From assembly GCA_045561055.1 (NCBI GenBank), contig JBJKYL010000019.1, forward strand, positions 248,001 through 312,000: a stretch of DNA of 64,000 nucleotides, given 5' to 3'. This stretch comes from SMWC01 sp045561055. GTDB taxonomy: Bacteria > Pseudomonadota > Gammaproteobacteria > Steroidobacterales > Rariloculaceae. Positions within the stretch are counted from its first letter, which is position 1. Each line of letters begins with the position of its first letter. The position numbers and the translations under genes were made by a program. Under the pieces are notes generated by a model. It searched no databases. It was not told the DNA's origin and saw only the letters and a program-made list of their open reading frames with translations. Positions 18,059-26,805 of this stretch are shown one piece after another.

Positions 18059-18719
18059 CTTTACTTATCCGACCGTCGCGGAGTAGCAGGTGCCGCTGGG
18101 CGCGGCCGCCGATGTCCGGGTCGTGCGTAACGACCAACAGGCTGATTCCGCCACGATTCAGCTCTTCGATAATTTCGATCACCTCGCCGCTGGAGTGACT
18201 GTCGAGGTTGCCGGTCGGTTCATCCGCTAACAACACGCCTGGTTTCATTATAATCGCACGGCCAATCGCAACACGTTGGCGTTCGCCGCCGGATAACTGA
18301 TCCGGCCGATGGTGTAGGCGCGACGCGAGACCGACAGAATCGAGGACTTCGCGAGCTCGTTTCCTGCGTGCTGTAACAGGCGCGCCCGCGAGTAGCAAAG
18401 GTAACTCTACGTTTTCCAATGCGCTAAGGCGTGGAATTAGATGAAAGGACTGAAAAATGAACCCGATATGTTCCTGTCGTTGTTCGGTGAGGGTGTTGTC
18501 GTCGAGGTTTGATACATCTGAGCCGTCCAGTCGATAGGTTCCGGACGTTGGTCGGTCCAGGAGCCCGAGAATATTCAGCAAAGTCGACTTACCGGAGCCC
18601 GACGGTCCCATGATAGAGATGTATTCGCCGGGTTGAACTTCCAGGTCGACATGATCCAATGCGTTAACAACCTCATCGCCGACCTGAAAATCGCGGCAGA
18701 GTCGCTTTAGCCGCATCAT
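18045..18719 (-). CDS. LolD/MacB-type ABC transporter ATPase
   Basis: A 224-residue ATP-binding subunit with Walker A GPSGSGKST (38-46), a Q-loop in FIFQSFHLIP, signature LSGGERQRVAI, Walker B VLLADEPTGNLD and the H-loop VTHD. The FQSFHLIPRLSALENV stretch is typical of the MacB/LolD subfamily. It powers the two permeases encoded directly downstream and overlaps the first of them. The start could be ATG 18719 or 18716. Confidence 0.92.
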   Translation of the reverse strand: MMRLKRLCRDFQVGDEVVNALDHVDLEVQPGEYISIMGPSGSGKSTLLNILGLLDRPTSGTYRLDGSDVSNLDDNTLTEQRQEHIGFIFQSFHLIPRLSALENVELPLLLAGAPVTARRKRAREVLDSVGLASRLHHRPDQLSGGERQRVAIGRAIIMKPGVLLADEPTGNLDSHSSGEVIEIIEELNRGGISLLVVTHDPDIGGRAQRHLLLRDGRISKDESN

Positions 18720-18740
18720 CGGTTAAGGGCCGGCACGCGC

Positions 18741-19868
18741 CTACTCCGGTTCGGCCGCAGCGCCGTCCTTGACGCCTTCGCGATCGATGGAAGTTACAAT
18801 ACGCTCACCGGAACTCAGGCCTCTCGTTACCGCCGTGAATTCCCAGTTTGAGATTCCCGTCTCGATTTCCCGGAGCTCGAGCCTGCCCTCTATCTCATCA
18901 TAGATATAGATCTGGTTGTCGTTGACAATTACTGATGTGGGGACGCGTAGGGTATTGTCCTCGCTAGCCAGCAGAATCTCGATGTCGGCACTATATCCCG
19001 GAAGCAACTCGCCCTTGTCTGGGTCGTCGATCTCGGCCTCTATTTCGACGGTGCGTGCCTGCCGTTCGATGTCCAGAACATAGGGCGCGACCCGGCTCAC
19101 ATGTCCGGAGAAGGTACGATCCGAGAATGCATCAAGGCTTATGCGTGCAGGTAAACCTTCCCGCACAGCCGGTGCGTCTACCTCATCGATGGGCGCGCTG
19201 ATATAGAGACAGCTCGTGTCGATCAGGTCCACGGTTGGCGGCGTTGGGATTCCGACCGGAGACGGGGTGACGAATTCGCCTAATTCTCCGTTGATCTCGG
19301 CGATGATGCCGGAGAATGGAGCGATCAGACGCGTCCGCTCGAGCGTTGCTTCCGTCACATCGACGCGTGCTAACGCCACGCGAGCACCATCTTCCGCGGC
19401 TGTGCAGGCCGCCGCGCTCGATGCGGCGATGCCGACGGCACGATCAGTGTCTTCCTCGGAAGCGAGGCCGTCCTCCAGGAGCATGGTGAGGCGGTTTGCT
19501 TCGCGTTGCGCAAAGTCGGCGATTACGCACGCTTCCGCGGCGCGGGAATGTGCCGCGGTGGCGTCGCGCTGCGCGAGCCTGACCTCGGCCTTCACGTCGT
19601 CGTTCCACAGTTCCAGTAGGAGCTCGCCAGCCTCCACACGATCGCCGTCGGCTACGGGCAACGTTATGATGGGTCCGCCGCTCGCCGGCGAAAGCCCGGC
19701 ACGCCGGCAGGCGTCAACCGTGCCTGCGCGGGTGTTACTGACGGTTGCGGAGACTGATCCACGTTCCACGGTGATCAGGTTTACAGCGATAATTTCCGGA
19801 CGCGTCAAGTACCAACTGGCTACAACTACTGCCAAGCAAAGAGTACCGATTACGCCGAATTGCTTCAT
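18741..19868 (-). CDS. MacA/HlyD-type periplasmic adaptor
   Basis: A 375-residue membrane-fusion protein. A single N-terminal helix (about 5-22) anchors it. Lipoyl-like half-motifs flank a helical hairpin: GPIITLPVADGDRVEAGELLLELW near residue 70 and TRLIAPFSGIIAEINGELGEFV near 190. Beta-barrel and membrane-proximal domains follow. It begins the operon with the ATPase and two permeases and would connect them to an outer-membrane channel. No TolC-like gene is in the window. GC-rich codon use here is stronger than in many neighbours. Confidence 0.88.
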   Translation of the reverse strand: MKQFGVIGTLCLAVVVASWYLTRPEIIAVNLITVERGSVSATVSNTRAGTVDACRRAGLSPASGGPIITLPVADGDRVEAGELLLELWNDDVKAEVRLAQRDATAAHSRAAEACVIADFAQREANRLTMLLEDGLASEEDTDRAVGIAASSAAACTAAEDGARVALARVDVTEATLERTRLIAPFSGIIAEINGELGEFVTPSPVGIPTPPTVDLIDTSCLYISAPIDEVDAPAVREGLPARISLDAFSDRTFSGHVSRVAPYVLDIERQARTVEIEAEIDDPDKGELLPGYSADIEILLASEDNTLRVPTSVIVNDNQIYIYDEIEGRLELREIETGISNWEFTAVTRGLSSGERIVTSIDREGVKDGAAAEPE

Positions 19869-19878
19869 AGTTCTGAGC

Positions 19879-20829
19879 TTACTCTATTCCGGCGAGGTAA
19901 CGCTCTGCGTCGAGGGCTGCCATACAACCCGAGCCTGCCGAAGTGACCGCCTGTCGATAGATGGGATCAGCAACATCACCCGCTGCGAAAACACCTTCGA
20001 TACTAGTTCCAGTCGCATAATCATGGCCGTTCTGGTTTACAGTGATATAGCCGCCCTCCATATCTAGCTGGCCCTCGAAGATTTCGGTATTTGGTGTATG
20101 GCCGATAGCTATAAATACGCCTTGGACTGGGATTTCTTTAGTTTTCTCTGTCTGAACATGTTTGATTTTAATGCCCGTGACGCCTTTATCGTTGCCGAGC
20201 ACTTCGTCCAGCACGTGATTCCATCTTACTGTAACGTTCCCGTTTGTGGCTTTATCGAGAAGCCTACGGCTCAAGATTTTCTCGGATCGGAACTCGTCAC
20301 GACGGTGCACAACCGTGACTTCGGATGCGATGTTAGACAGATATAAGGCTTCTTCAACAGCAGTGTTGCCGCCGCCAATTACGGCAACGGGTTGCTCTTT
20401 GAAGAAGAAACCGTCGCAAGTTGCACACGCCGAAACGCCGCGTCCCTTGAATGCTTGCTCAGATTCCAATCCCAAGTACTTAGCTGAGGCGCCGGTTCCG
20501 ATGATGAGTGCATCGCAAGTATATTTTTCGTTATCGCCAGTCAAGCAGAACGGCGGCTCGCCGAGTTCAACTAAATTAATATGGTCGTAGACAAGCTTGG
20601 TACCAAATTTCTCCGCATGCATCTTCATGCGTTCCATGAGTTCCGGACCCTGGACACCATCATTATCTCCGGGCCAGTTGTCGACATCCGTTGTCGTAGT
20701 CATCTGACCACCGACTTCGATTCCAGTTATAATGACTGGGTCGAGGGCGGCCCGGGAGGCATAGACGGCAGCTGTGTAGCCAGCCGGCCCGGATCCGAGA
20801 ATGATTAGTCGGTGATGGTCAGTCGTCAT
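19879..20829 (-). CDS. trxB: Thioredoxin reductase
   Basis: A 316-residue flavoprotein transferring electrons from NADPH to thioredoxin. The FAD-binding GSGPAGYTAA is at residues 12-21, the redox CATC at C135-C138, the NADPH-binding GGGNTAVEEA follows, and AAGDVAD lies near the C-terminus. Length and motifs are standard. It lies just upstream of the ABC operon with a 10-base gap and is divergent from metK across about 180 bases. Confidence 0.96.
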   Translation of the reverse strand: MTTDHHRLIILGSGPAGYTAAVYASRAALDPVIITGIEVGGQMTTTTDVDNWPGDNDGVQGPELMERMKMHAEKFGTKLVYDHINLVELGEPPFCLTGDNEKYTCDALIIGTGASAKYLGLESEQAFKGRGVSACATCDGFFFKEQPVAVIGGGNTAVEEALYLSNIASEVTVVHRRDEFRSEKILSRRLLDKATNGNVTVRWNHVLDEVLGNDKGVTGIKIKHVQTEKTKEIPVQGVFIAIGHTPNTEIFEGQLDMEGGYITVNQNGHDYATGTSIEGVFAAGDVADPIYRQAVTSAGSGCMAALDAERYLAGIE

Positions 20830-21007
20830 AGTGTTTCCTAGTTATTGCCCCGCACTCGTATGTTAGAGCAGCAACGCCTCGAAGTCAGGGGCTTCTTGCC
20901 GGACATTATAAGTTCGTGCAAGCTGTACTTGATAGGCGAAGCACGTTTGTTGTGCTTGGCAACGAAAAATTTCCGTCAGTTGCGGGTCAGTTTAGGAATA
21001 TTAATCA

Positions 21008-22168
21008 ATGGCTAGTAGTTATTTATTCACGTCCGAGTCAGTTTCAGAAGGGCATCCCGATAAGATGTGCGATCAGATTTCTGATGCCGTGCTTGATGCA
21101 GCAATCAAAGATGATCCTGTAGCGCGTGTTGCTTGCGAGACACTAACGAAGACAGGATTAGTCATGATCGCTGGGGAGATCAGTACGACAGCTAAGATTA
21201 ACGTCGAGGATATCGTTCGTCAGGTTGTGCTCGACATTGGTTATGAAAATGATGATGTAGGTTTCAACGGAAATACATGCGAAGTTATAAACCAACTCGG
21301 TGAGCAGTCTGTCGATATTGCACAGGGTGTCGACCGGGTTGCGCCAGAGGAGCAGGGGGCTGGCGATCAAGGCTTGATGTTCGGTTATGCAAGTAACGAA
21401 ACCGACGCGTTGATGCCCGCGCCGATCATATATGCGCATCAGCTAGTGGAACGGCAGGCAGCAGTCAGAAAGTCAGGCGAATTAACATGGCTACGCCCCG
21501 ATGCGAAGAGTCAGGTTACGTTCCGGTACGAAGAGAATCGGCCGGTTTCTATAGATGCGGTTGTCCTGTCGACACAACATGACCCGGATATCTCGCAATC
21601 CGATCTGCAAGAAGCGGTTATGGAAATCATCATTAAACCAGTGCTTCCCAAGAAGTGGTTGAGTATTAATACCCAGTATCATATTAATCCCACTGGTCGT
21701 TTTGTGATCGGTGGCCCGGTTGGAGATTGCGGGCTGACGGGACGGAAGATCATTGTTGATACCTACGGTGGTATGGCTCGGCATGGCGGTGGTGCATTCT
21801 CGGGTAAAGATCCATCAAAGGTGGATCGTTCTGCAGCCTATGCGGCGCGCTACGTAGCGAAAAATATTGTCGCTGCTGGATTAGCTGATCGTTGTGAGAT
21901 TCAGGTATCTTACGCGATCGGTTTGGCAGAGCCCACGTCCGTGATGGTGGAGACTTTCGGTACCCACAAGGTTTCCGAGGATCGGATAAGCGATTTGGTC
22001 GGCAAGCATTTCGATCTACGTCCCTTTGGGATACTGCAGGCCCTCGATCTTTTGCGCCCTATTTATCAGAAGACAGCTGCCTATGGGCACTTTGGTCGCA
22101 GCGATCGTGGGTTTACCTGGGAGAGCACTGAAAAGGCAGATGCGTTAAAGATAGACGCAGCGGCATAG
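21008..22168 (+). CDS. metK: S-adenosylmethionine synthetase
   Basis: A 386-residue enzyme forming SAM from methionine and ATP. Visible motifs: GHPDK at 15-19, GAGDQGLMFGYA, the loop GGGAFSGKD near residue 260, and the C-terminal DRGFTWE. AGGA lies 10 bases before the ATG. It starts the SAM-cycle cluster metK - adenosine kinase - ahcY, all codirectional with short gaps. I looked for a SAM or SAH riboswitch in the 180-base leader and did not recognise one. Confidence 0.97.
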   Translation: MASSYLFTSESVSEGHPDKMCDQISDAVLDAAIKDDPVARVACETLTKTGLVMIAGEISTTAKINVEDIVRQVVLDIGYENDDVGFNGNTCEVINQLGEQSVDIAQGVDRVAPEEQGAGDQGLMFGYASNETDALMPAPIIYAHQLVERQAAVRKSGELTWLRPDAKSQVTFRYEENRPVSIDAVVLSTQHDPDISQSDLQEAVMEIIIKPVLPKKWLSINTQYHINPTGRFVIGGPVGDCGLTGRKIIVDTYGGMARHGGGAFSGKDPSKVDRSAAYAARYVAKNIVAAGLADRCEIQVSYAIGLAEPTSVMVETFGTHKVSEDRISDLVGKHFDLRPFGILQALDLLRPIYQKTAAYGHFGRSDRGFTWESTEKADALKIDAAA

Positions 22169-22199
22169 GCTTGCGTGTTCTAGCTGACAAGGATTTCTT

Positions 22200-23144
22200 A
22201 TGTCTGCGCTGATCTGTGGTTCGGCTGCCTATGATAATATTATGGTGTTTGAGGATAAGTTTAAGAATCATATCCTCCCCGATCAGATCCATATACTGAA
22301 TGTCGCGTTCCTCGTTCCTAAGATGCGCCGGGAGTTTGGTGGCTGCGCGATGAATATTGCGTATAACCTCAAGTTGTTGGGGGAAGAGCCTATACCGATG
22401 GCGACAACCGGACAAGATTTCAAGCCGTATGCGGACTGGTTCTCGAGTCTCGGTATTTGTCAGGATCATGTGCGGGTGATCGAAGATGTTTTTACAGCGC
22501 AGGCGTTCATTACGACAGATATAGACGACAATCAGATAACAGCTTTTCACCCTGGCGCTATGAACCACTCACAAATCAATCAGGTTAGTGATGTAAAGGG
22601 AGTTACTATAGGAATAGTTTCTCCAGACGGCCGAAATGGTATGTTGTCCCACGCAGAACAATTTTCTGCAGCAGAGATACCGTTTATATTCGATCCCGGG
22701 CAAGGGTTACCGATGTTCGCTGGAGACGATCTGCGTCAGTTCATAGAGCAAGCAACATGGGTTGCTGTCAACGATTATGAATGGCAGCTGTTAAAGGAGC
22801 GCACGGGCTGGGATATTACGGACGTTAAAGAGCGTGTAAAGGGCCTGATCATTACTCGCGGCGCGAAGGGTTCAATGATTTACTCGGCGAATGCGGATTA
22901 TGAAATCCCACCGGCTAAGCCCGTGACTATCAGCGATCCGACGGGTTGTGGTGATGCATACCGGGCTGGACTGCTGTTCGGATTGATGTCCGGGTACGAT
23001 TGGTTAACTGTGGGACGCATCGCAAGTCTGATGGGGGCACTTAAGATAGAATGTTATGGCACACAGAATCACAGCTTTACTCAGGATGAGTTTCAGGCGA
23101 GATTCCAGGCTAATTTTGGTCAAAATTTACCATTAACGGAGTAA
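22200..23144 (+). CDS. PfkB-family kinase, probable adenosine kinase
   Basis: A 314-residue ribokinase-fold protein. The N-terminal GGCAMNIAYNLKLLG and the C-terminal anion-hole/catalytic motif DPTGCGDAYRAG (GCGD in place of the usual GAGD) define the PfkB family. Its position between metK and ahcY, with 31 and 6 base gaps, argues for adenosine kinase: it would phosphorylate the adenosine released by SAH hydrolysis and pull that reversible reaction forward. Another sugar or nucleoside substrate cannot be excluded. AAGGAT precedes the ATG. Confidence 0.85.
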   Translation: MSALICGSAAYDNIMVFEDKFKNHILPDQIHILNVAFLVPKMRREFGGCAMNIAYNLKLLGEEPIPMATTGQDFKPYADWFSSLGICQDHVRVIEDVFTAQAFITTDIDDNQITAFHPGAMNHSQINQVSDVKGVTIGIVSPDGRNGMLSHAEQFSAAEIPFIFDPGQGLPMFAGDDLRQFIEQATWVAVNDYEWQLLKERTGWDITDVKERVKGLIITRGAKGSMIYSANADYEIPPAKPVTISDPTGCGDAYRAGLLFGLMSGYDWLTVGRIASLMGALKIECYGTQNHSFTQDEFQARFQANFGQNLPLTE

Positions 23145-23150
23145 TAGTTC

Positions 23151-24578
23151 ATGATGGATAAGGTCGTAGCGATCGACGGGGCGAGTGATGACTATGTCGT
23201 AGCCGATATCGGGCTCGCTGAGTTTGGCCGCAGGGAGATTGCGCTTGCCGAGCATGAGATGCCGGGATTGATTGCAACGCGTGAAGAATTCGGGTCCAGT
23301 CAGCCGCTGAAGGGAGCTCGAATCACTGGCTCGCTACACATGACTATCCAGACCGCAGTTTTAATCGAGACACTCGAGGCCTTGGGCGCCGACGTGCGGT
23401 GGGCTACCTGCAATATTTTCTCTACTCAGGATCATGCGGCTGCAGCGATTGCCGCTAATGGTACGCCCGTGTTTGCCGTTAAAGGTGAATCTCTGGCGGA
23501 GTATTGGGATTACGTAGACCGGATATTCGAATGGCCAAATAATAATGGACCGAACATCATTCTCGATGATGGTGGTGACGCGACGCTTTTCGTTCATCTT
23601 GGTTATCGCGCGGAAGAGGACGCGTCGCTTCTAGATAAGGAGCCGGAGACAGCGGAGGAAGCAGTACTATTAGCGCAGTTGAAGAAGTCGCTGAGACGTG
23701 ATCCGCAACGTTTCCATCGCATGGTAAAAGATATTCGGGGTGTAACCGAGGAGACTACAACCGGTGTGCATCGGCTTTATCAGATGCTCGATCGGAACGA
23801 GCTCTTATTCCCAGCAATTAACGTAAACGATTCAGTTACTAAGTCGAAATTCGATAATTTGTATGGCTGCCGCCATTCACTCGTAGATGGCATTATGCGT
23901 GCTACCGATGTGATGTTGGCTGGTAAGATCGCAGTTGTCGCCGGTTATGGTGACGTCGGTAAGGGATGCTGCCAATCCTTGAGAGCTCAAGCCGCGCGTG
24001 TTGTCGTTACCGAGATTGACCCGATCTGTGCGCTACAGGCAGCGATGGAAGGCTACGAAATTATTACGATGGCCGAGGCAGCTAGTATTGGGGACGTCTT
24101 CGTTACGACAACCGGCTGCGTTGATGTGATTACAGTCGAACACATGAAGCAAATGAAACACAATGCGATTGTTTGTAACATCGGTCACTTTGACAACGAG
24201 ATCGAAGTTGATAAGACGCGCGGATACGAGTGGGAAGAGATTAAGCCACAGGTACATAAAATTACTTTCCCCGATGGCAAAAGTATTGTTCTACTGGCCG
24301 AGGGCCGGCTCGTAAACCTTGGTTGTGCGACAGGACATCCTAGCTTTGTGATGTCGAACAGCTTCACGAATCAGACGATTGCACAGATCGAAATGTTCAA
24401 TCACCCGGAGAACTACCCGCTTGGTGTTCATACTTTACCCAAACATCTGGACGAGAAAGTTGCGCGGTTACATTTAGATAAATTAGGCGTTCGTCTTGAG
24501 GAGCTCTCTGCGCGACAGGCCGACTATCTAGGTATTTCCGTTGAGGGCCCGTATAAACCCGAGCATTATCGTTACTAG
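23151..24578 (+). CDS. ahcY: Adenosylhomocysteinase
   Basis: A 475-residue NAD-dependent enzyme hydrolysing S-adenosylhomocysteine to homocysteine and adenosine. Motifs: GSLHMTIQTAVLIETL, CNIFSTQDHAAAAIA, NVNDSVTKSKFDN, the NAD-binding GYGDVGKG at about residue 265, GHFDNEI, and the C-terminal PYKPEHYRY. The two consecutive ATG codons leave the start at 23151 or 23154. It completes the SAM cycle with the two preceding genes. Confidence 0.97.
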   Translation: MMDKVVAIDGASDDYVVADIGLAEFGRREIALAEHEMPGLIATREEFGSSQPLKGARITGSLHMTIQTAVLIETLEALGADVRWATCNIFSTQDHAAAAIAANGTPVFAVKGESLAEYWDYVDRIFEWPNNNGPNIILDDGGDATLFVHLGYRAEEDASLLDKEPETAEEAVLLAQLKKSLRRDPQRFHRMVKDIRGVTEETTTGVHRLYQMLDRNELLFPAINVNDSVTKSKFDNLYGCRHSLVDGIMRATDVMLAGKIAVVAGYGDVGKGCCQSLRAQAARVVVTEIDPICALQAAMEGYEIITMAEAASIGDVFVTTTGCVDVITVEHMKQMKHNAIVCNIGHFDNEIEVDKTRGYEWEEIKPQVHKITFPDGKSIVLLAEGRLVNLGCATGHPSFVMSNSFTNQTIAQIEMFNHPENYPLGVHTLPKHLDEKVARLHLDKLGVRLEELSARQADYLGISVEGPYKPEHYRY

Positions 24579-24651
24579 CAAGGTTGAGATATTCAGAACG
24601 GGTACACGGTAGTAGTCAATTCTAGTCCGGTTCCGTAAATTAATGGTGAGG

Positions 24652-25242
24652 TTAATTTTTTACGGAGCGGATCAGTCTGTCTAGAGCAGTGTAGGCATAT
24701 TGTAACGCGTTCTCGTCTTTCATTAGGCAGCGGGCAAGGTTGAAGCCCAGTCCTATGCTGTGGAATTCGGATGCGAATTGTCTCGTATCGAGACCTTCAT
24801 GGAAGTTACCTTCAGAAACAGCTTTCTGGCACATTCTGCGAATGCGATCTAGCCATAGTTCATGGTAGTCGGCGAGAAAGTCATGTAACTCGCCCGGGCG
24901 GTTGGCGAACTCGATGGAGGCCGATACGATGGGACAACCGCCGAGATGCTCTTCCGAGTCTCCCCACTCTAGCCAGCCTCGAAAGAGCGCTCGCAGCCGC
25001 GCTTCGCCGCGCGCCTCCTGCTGAGCGGGATCGAGGACCCTCAGCGTAAGCTCTGCGACGGCGTCATCGAGTACGGCTCTCTGCAACGCTTCTTTGGAGC
25101 CGAAGTGGCCGAACAAGCCACTCTTCGACATGCCAGTGACGGTTGCGAGCCGGCCAATGCTTATACCTTCGAGGCCGCGGACGCCGGCCATGGCGGTGGC
25201 TTCCTTGAGTATAGCTGCCCGGGTTTGTGCTCCTTTGCTCAT
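24652..25242 (-). CDS. TetR/AcrR family transcriptional regulator
   Basis: A 196-residue repressor-type protein. The N-terminal helix-turn-helix spans about residues 28-50 (ISIGRLATVTGMSKSGLFGHF), typical TetR. The C-terminal domain has the conserved GGCPI turn near residue 100, seen in a subgroup of TetR regulators sensing small electrophiles or lipids. It is divergent from the DASS transporter, with the palindrome at 25249-25270 between them, and so probably controls itself and the transporter. It converges with ahcY. Confidence 0.88.
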   Translation of the reverse strand: MSKGAQTRAAILKEATAMAGVRGLEGISIGRLATVTGMSKSGLFGHFGSKEALQRAVLDDAVAELTLRVLDPAQQEARGEARLRALFRGWLEWGDSEEHLGGCPIVSASIEFANRPGELHDFLADYHELWLDRIRRMCQKAVSEGNFHEGLDTRQFASEFHSIGLGFNLARCLMKDENALQYAYTALDRLIRSVKN

Positions 25243-25248
25243 ATTATT

Positions 25249-25270
25249 TAGTATGCGAACGTTCGTACTA
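25249..25270. promoter_or_regulatory. Putative TetR operator
   Basis: A perfect 10-base palindrome CGAACGTTCG (25256-25265) lies inside a wider imperfect inverted repeat with TAGTA / TACTA arms. It begins 7 bases upstream of the TetR start codon and about 100 bases before the transporter start. Size, symmetry and position fit a TetR-family operator; that it binds this regulator is inference. Confidence 0.65.
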
Positions 25271-25370
25271 AAATAGCATATTTGAATGGCTTAATCTAGC
25301 CGTTGCTCTGTCTGCATCGATACAGGTAAGCTCGCGGCTTATTCGCATTTGCTCACAACGAAAAGAAATC

Positions 25371-26732
25371 GTGCGTCAATTAATCTTTTTCGGGGGGCCG
25401 GCCCTAGCCTGTGCCCTCGGGTTCGGTCTGGCTGCTACCGGCCAGCCCTCGGAGATCTGCTGGACAGCAGCCATTACATTGCTGTGTGCGATCTGGTGGG
25501 TCGCCGAAACGATCCCGATTCCGATTACTGCATTGTTGCCACTAGCGGTTTTTCCGCTTGTTGGTGTGCTCACGCCGAATCAGGTCGGTCAAGCGTATGG
25601 TAGTCCATTGATACTGCTATATCTCGGCGGCTTTATGCTGTCGATGGCTATGGAGAAAAGTGGTGCACACCGCCGGCTTGCGTTGGGTATGGTGAATCTT
25701 TTCGGTGGCGGTGGGCGCGGACTAGTTTTTGGTTTTATGACGGCATCCGCAATGCTTAGTATGTGGATTTCCAATACGGCCACGAGTCTCATGTTGCTCC
25801 CGATCGCCATAGCGACGCTCGAAAACGCGAAAAGTGAACGGTTGAAGATCGCATTGCTGCTTGGCGTCGCGTTCGCCTGTAATGTCGGTGGTATTGGTAC
25901 GCCCGTGGGCACGCCGCCTAATCTTATCTTTATGCAGGTGTACCAGGAAACGACTGGAACTGCATTGGGCTTTGTTGATTGGATGCGCTGGGGCATTCCC
26001 GTAGTTATTGTTTTCTTGCCGATAATTGGTCTCTGGCTAACTAGAAATCTTTCGACGGGCGAGACTCTTGAGCTACCTGCGGTCGGAGAGTGGCGTACCG
26101 AAGAACGTCGTACTTTGATTGTGTTTGCCTTGACCGCGCTTGCCTGGATAACACGTAACGATCCGTTTGGCGGCTGGAGTGCCTGGCTCGATCTTCCTCA
26201 AGCCAACGACGCTAGCGTTGCGTTGCTCGCCGTCGTGGTTATGTTTATCGTTCCGAATGGGCGCGGTGAACGGCTGCTTGACTGGGAAAGCGCTGTTCGT
26301 ATTCCGTGGGGAATATTGATCTTATTCGGAGGTGGTATCTGCATCGCGAGCGCGTTCGTAAGTTCAGGGATTAGTCAAATCATTGGTGAAGCACTCGCGA
26401 CACTAAGTGGTGTGCACATCCTTCTTCTTCTCGTTACGATTTGTCTTAGTGTTACGTTCCTGACGGAAATCACGAGTAATACGGCGACCACCGCGTTAAT
26501 GATGCCAGTACTAGCGGCCGCCGGTGTAGGTGCTGCGATAGACCCTCGTCTACTCATGGTGCCTGCGGCTATGAGTGCGAGTTGTGCTTTTATGTTACCG
26601 GTCGCAACGGGCCCTAACGCAGTCATATTCTCGTCTGGACTCGTGCCAATTAAGGCCATGGTTCGCGAGGGTTTCGGGCTAAACTTGATGGGCGCTGTGG
26701 TTATAACAGCCGTCTGCTATTTAATCCTATAG
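25371..26732 (+). CDS. DASS/SLC13-family anion symporter
   Basis: A 453-residue inner-membrane transporter with about 11-12 hydrophobic segments. Two SNT signatures of the divalent-anion:Na+ symporter family are visible: ISNTATSLMLLPI near residue 133 and TSNTATTALMMPVL near 370. The family carries dicarboxylates, citrate or sulfate; the substrate is not clear here. Start is GTG 25371, weakly supported by a purine-rich AAAAGAAA. It is divergent from the TetR gene. Confidence 0.88.
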   Translation: MRQLIFFGGPALACALGFGLAATGQPSEICWTAAITLLCAIWWVAETIPIPITALLPLAVFPLVGVLTPNQVGQAYGSPLILLYLGGFMLSMAMEKSGAHRRLALGMVNLFGGGGRGLVFGFMTASAMLSMWISNTATSLMLLPIAIATLENAKSERLKIALLLGVAFACNVGGIGTPVGTPPNLIFMQVYQETTGTALGFVDWMRWGIPVVIVFLPIIGLWLTRNLSTGETLELPAVGEWRTEERRTLIVFALTALAWITRNDPFGGWSAWLDLPQANDASVALLAVVVMFIVPNGRGERLLDWESAVRIPWGILILFGGGICIASAFVSSGISQIIGEALATLSGVHILLLLVTICLSVTFLTEITSNTATTALMMPVLAAAGVGAAIDPRLLMVPAAMSASCAFMLPVATGPNAVIFSSGLVPIKAMVREGFGLNLMGAVVITAVCYLIL

Positions 26733-26805
26733 TTTAGTCCGCACCGATTGTGACGTTGTTTCGCATCGGAACATTCGTTCTCATTTTCTGCTGCGTAATT
26801 GTGGG

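Noticed and set aside
19216..20067. Open frame of 283 codons on the plus strand
   Set aside because: Antisense to the MacA-like adaptor and trxB genes, Ser/Arg/Ala-rich, with no family features.
20830..21007. SAM or SAH riboswitch ahead of metK
   Set aside because: I could not match any known SAM/SAH riboswitch core in the leader. A covariance-model search would decide.
24632..24666. Bidirectional terminator between ahcY and the TetR gene
   Set aside because: An imperfect AT-rich hairpin with a 3-base bulge and no following T-tract; too weak to call.
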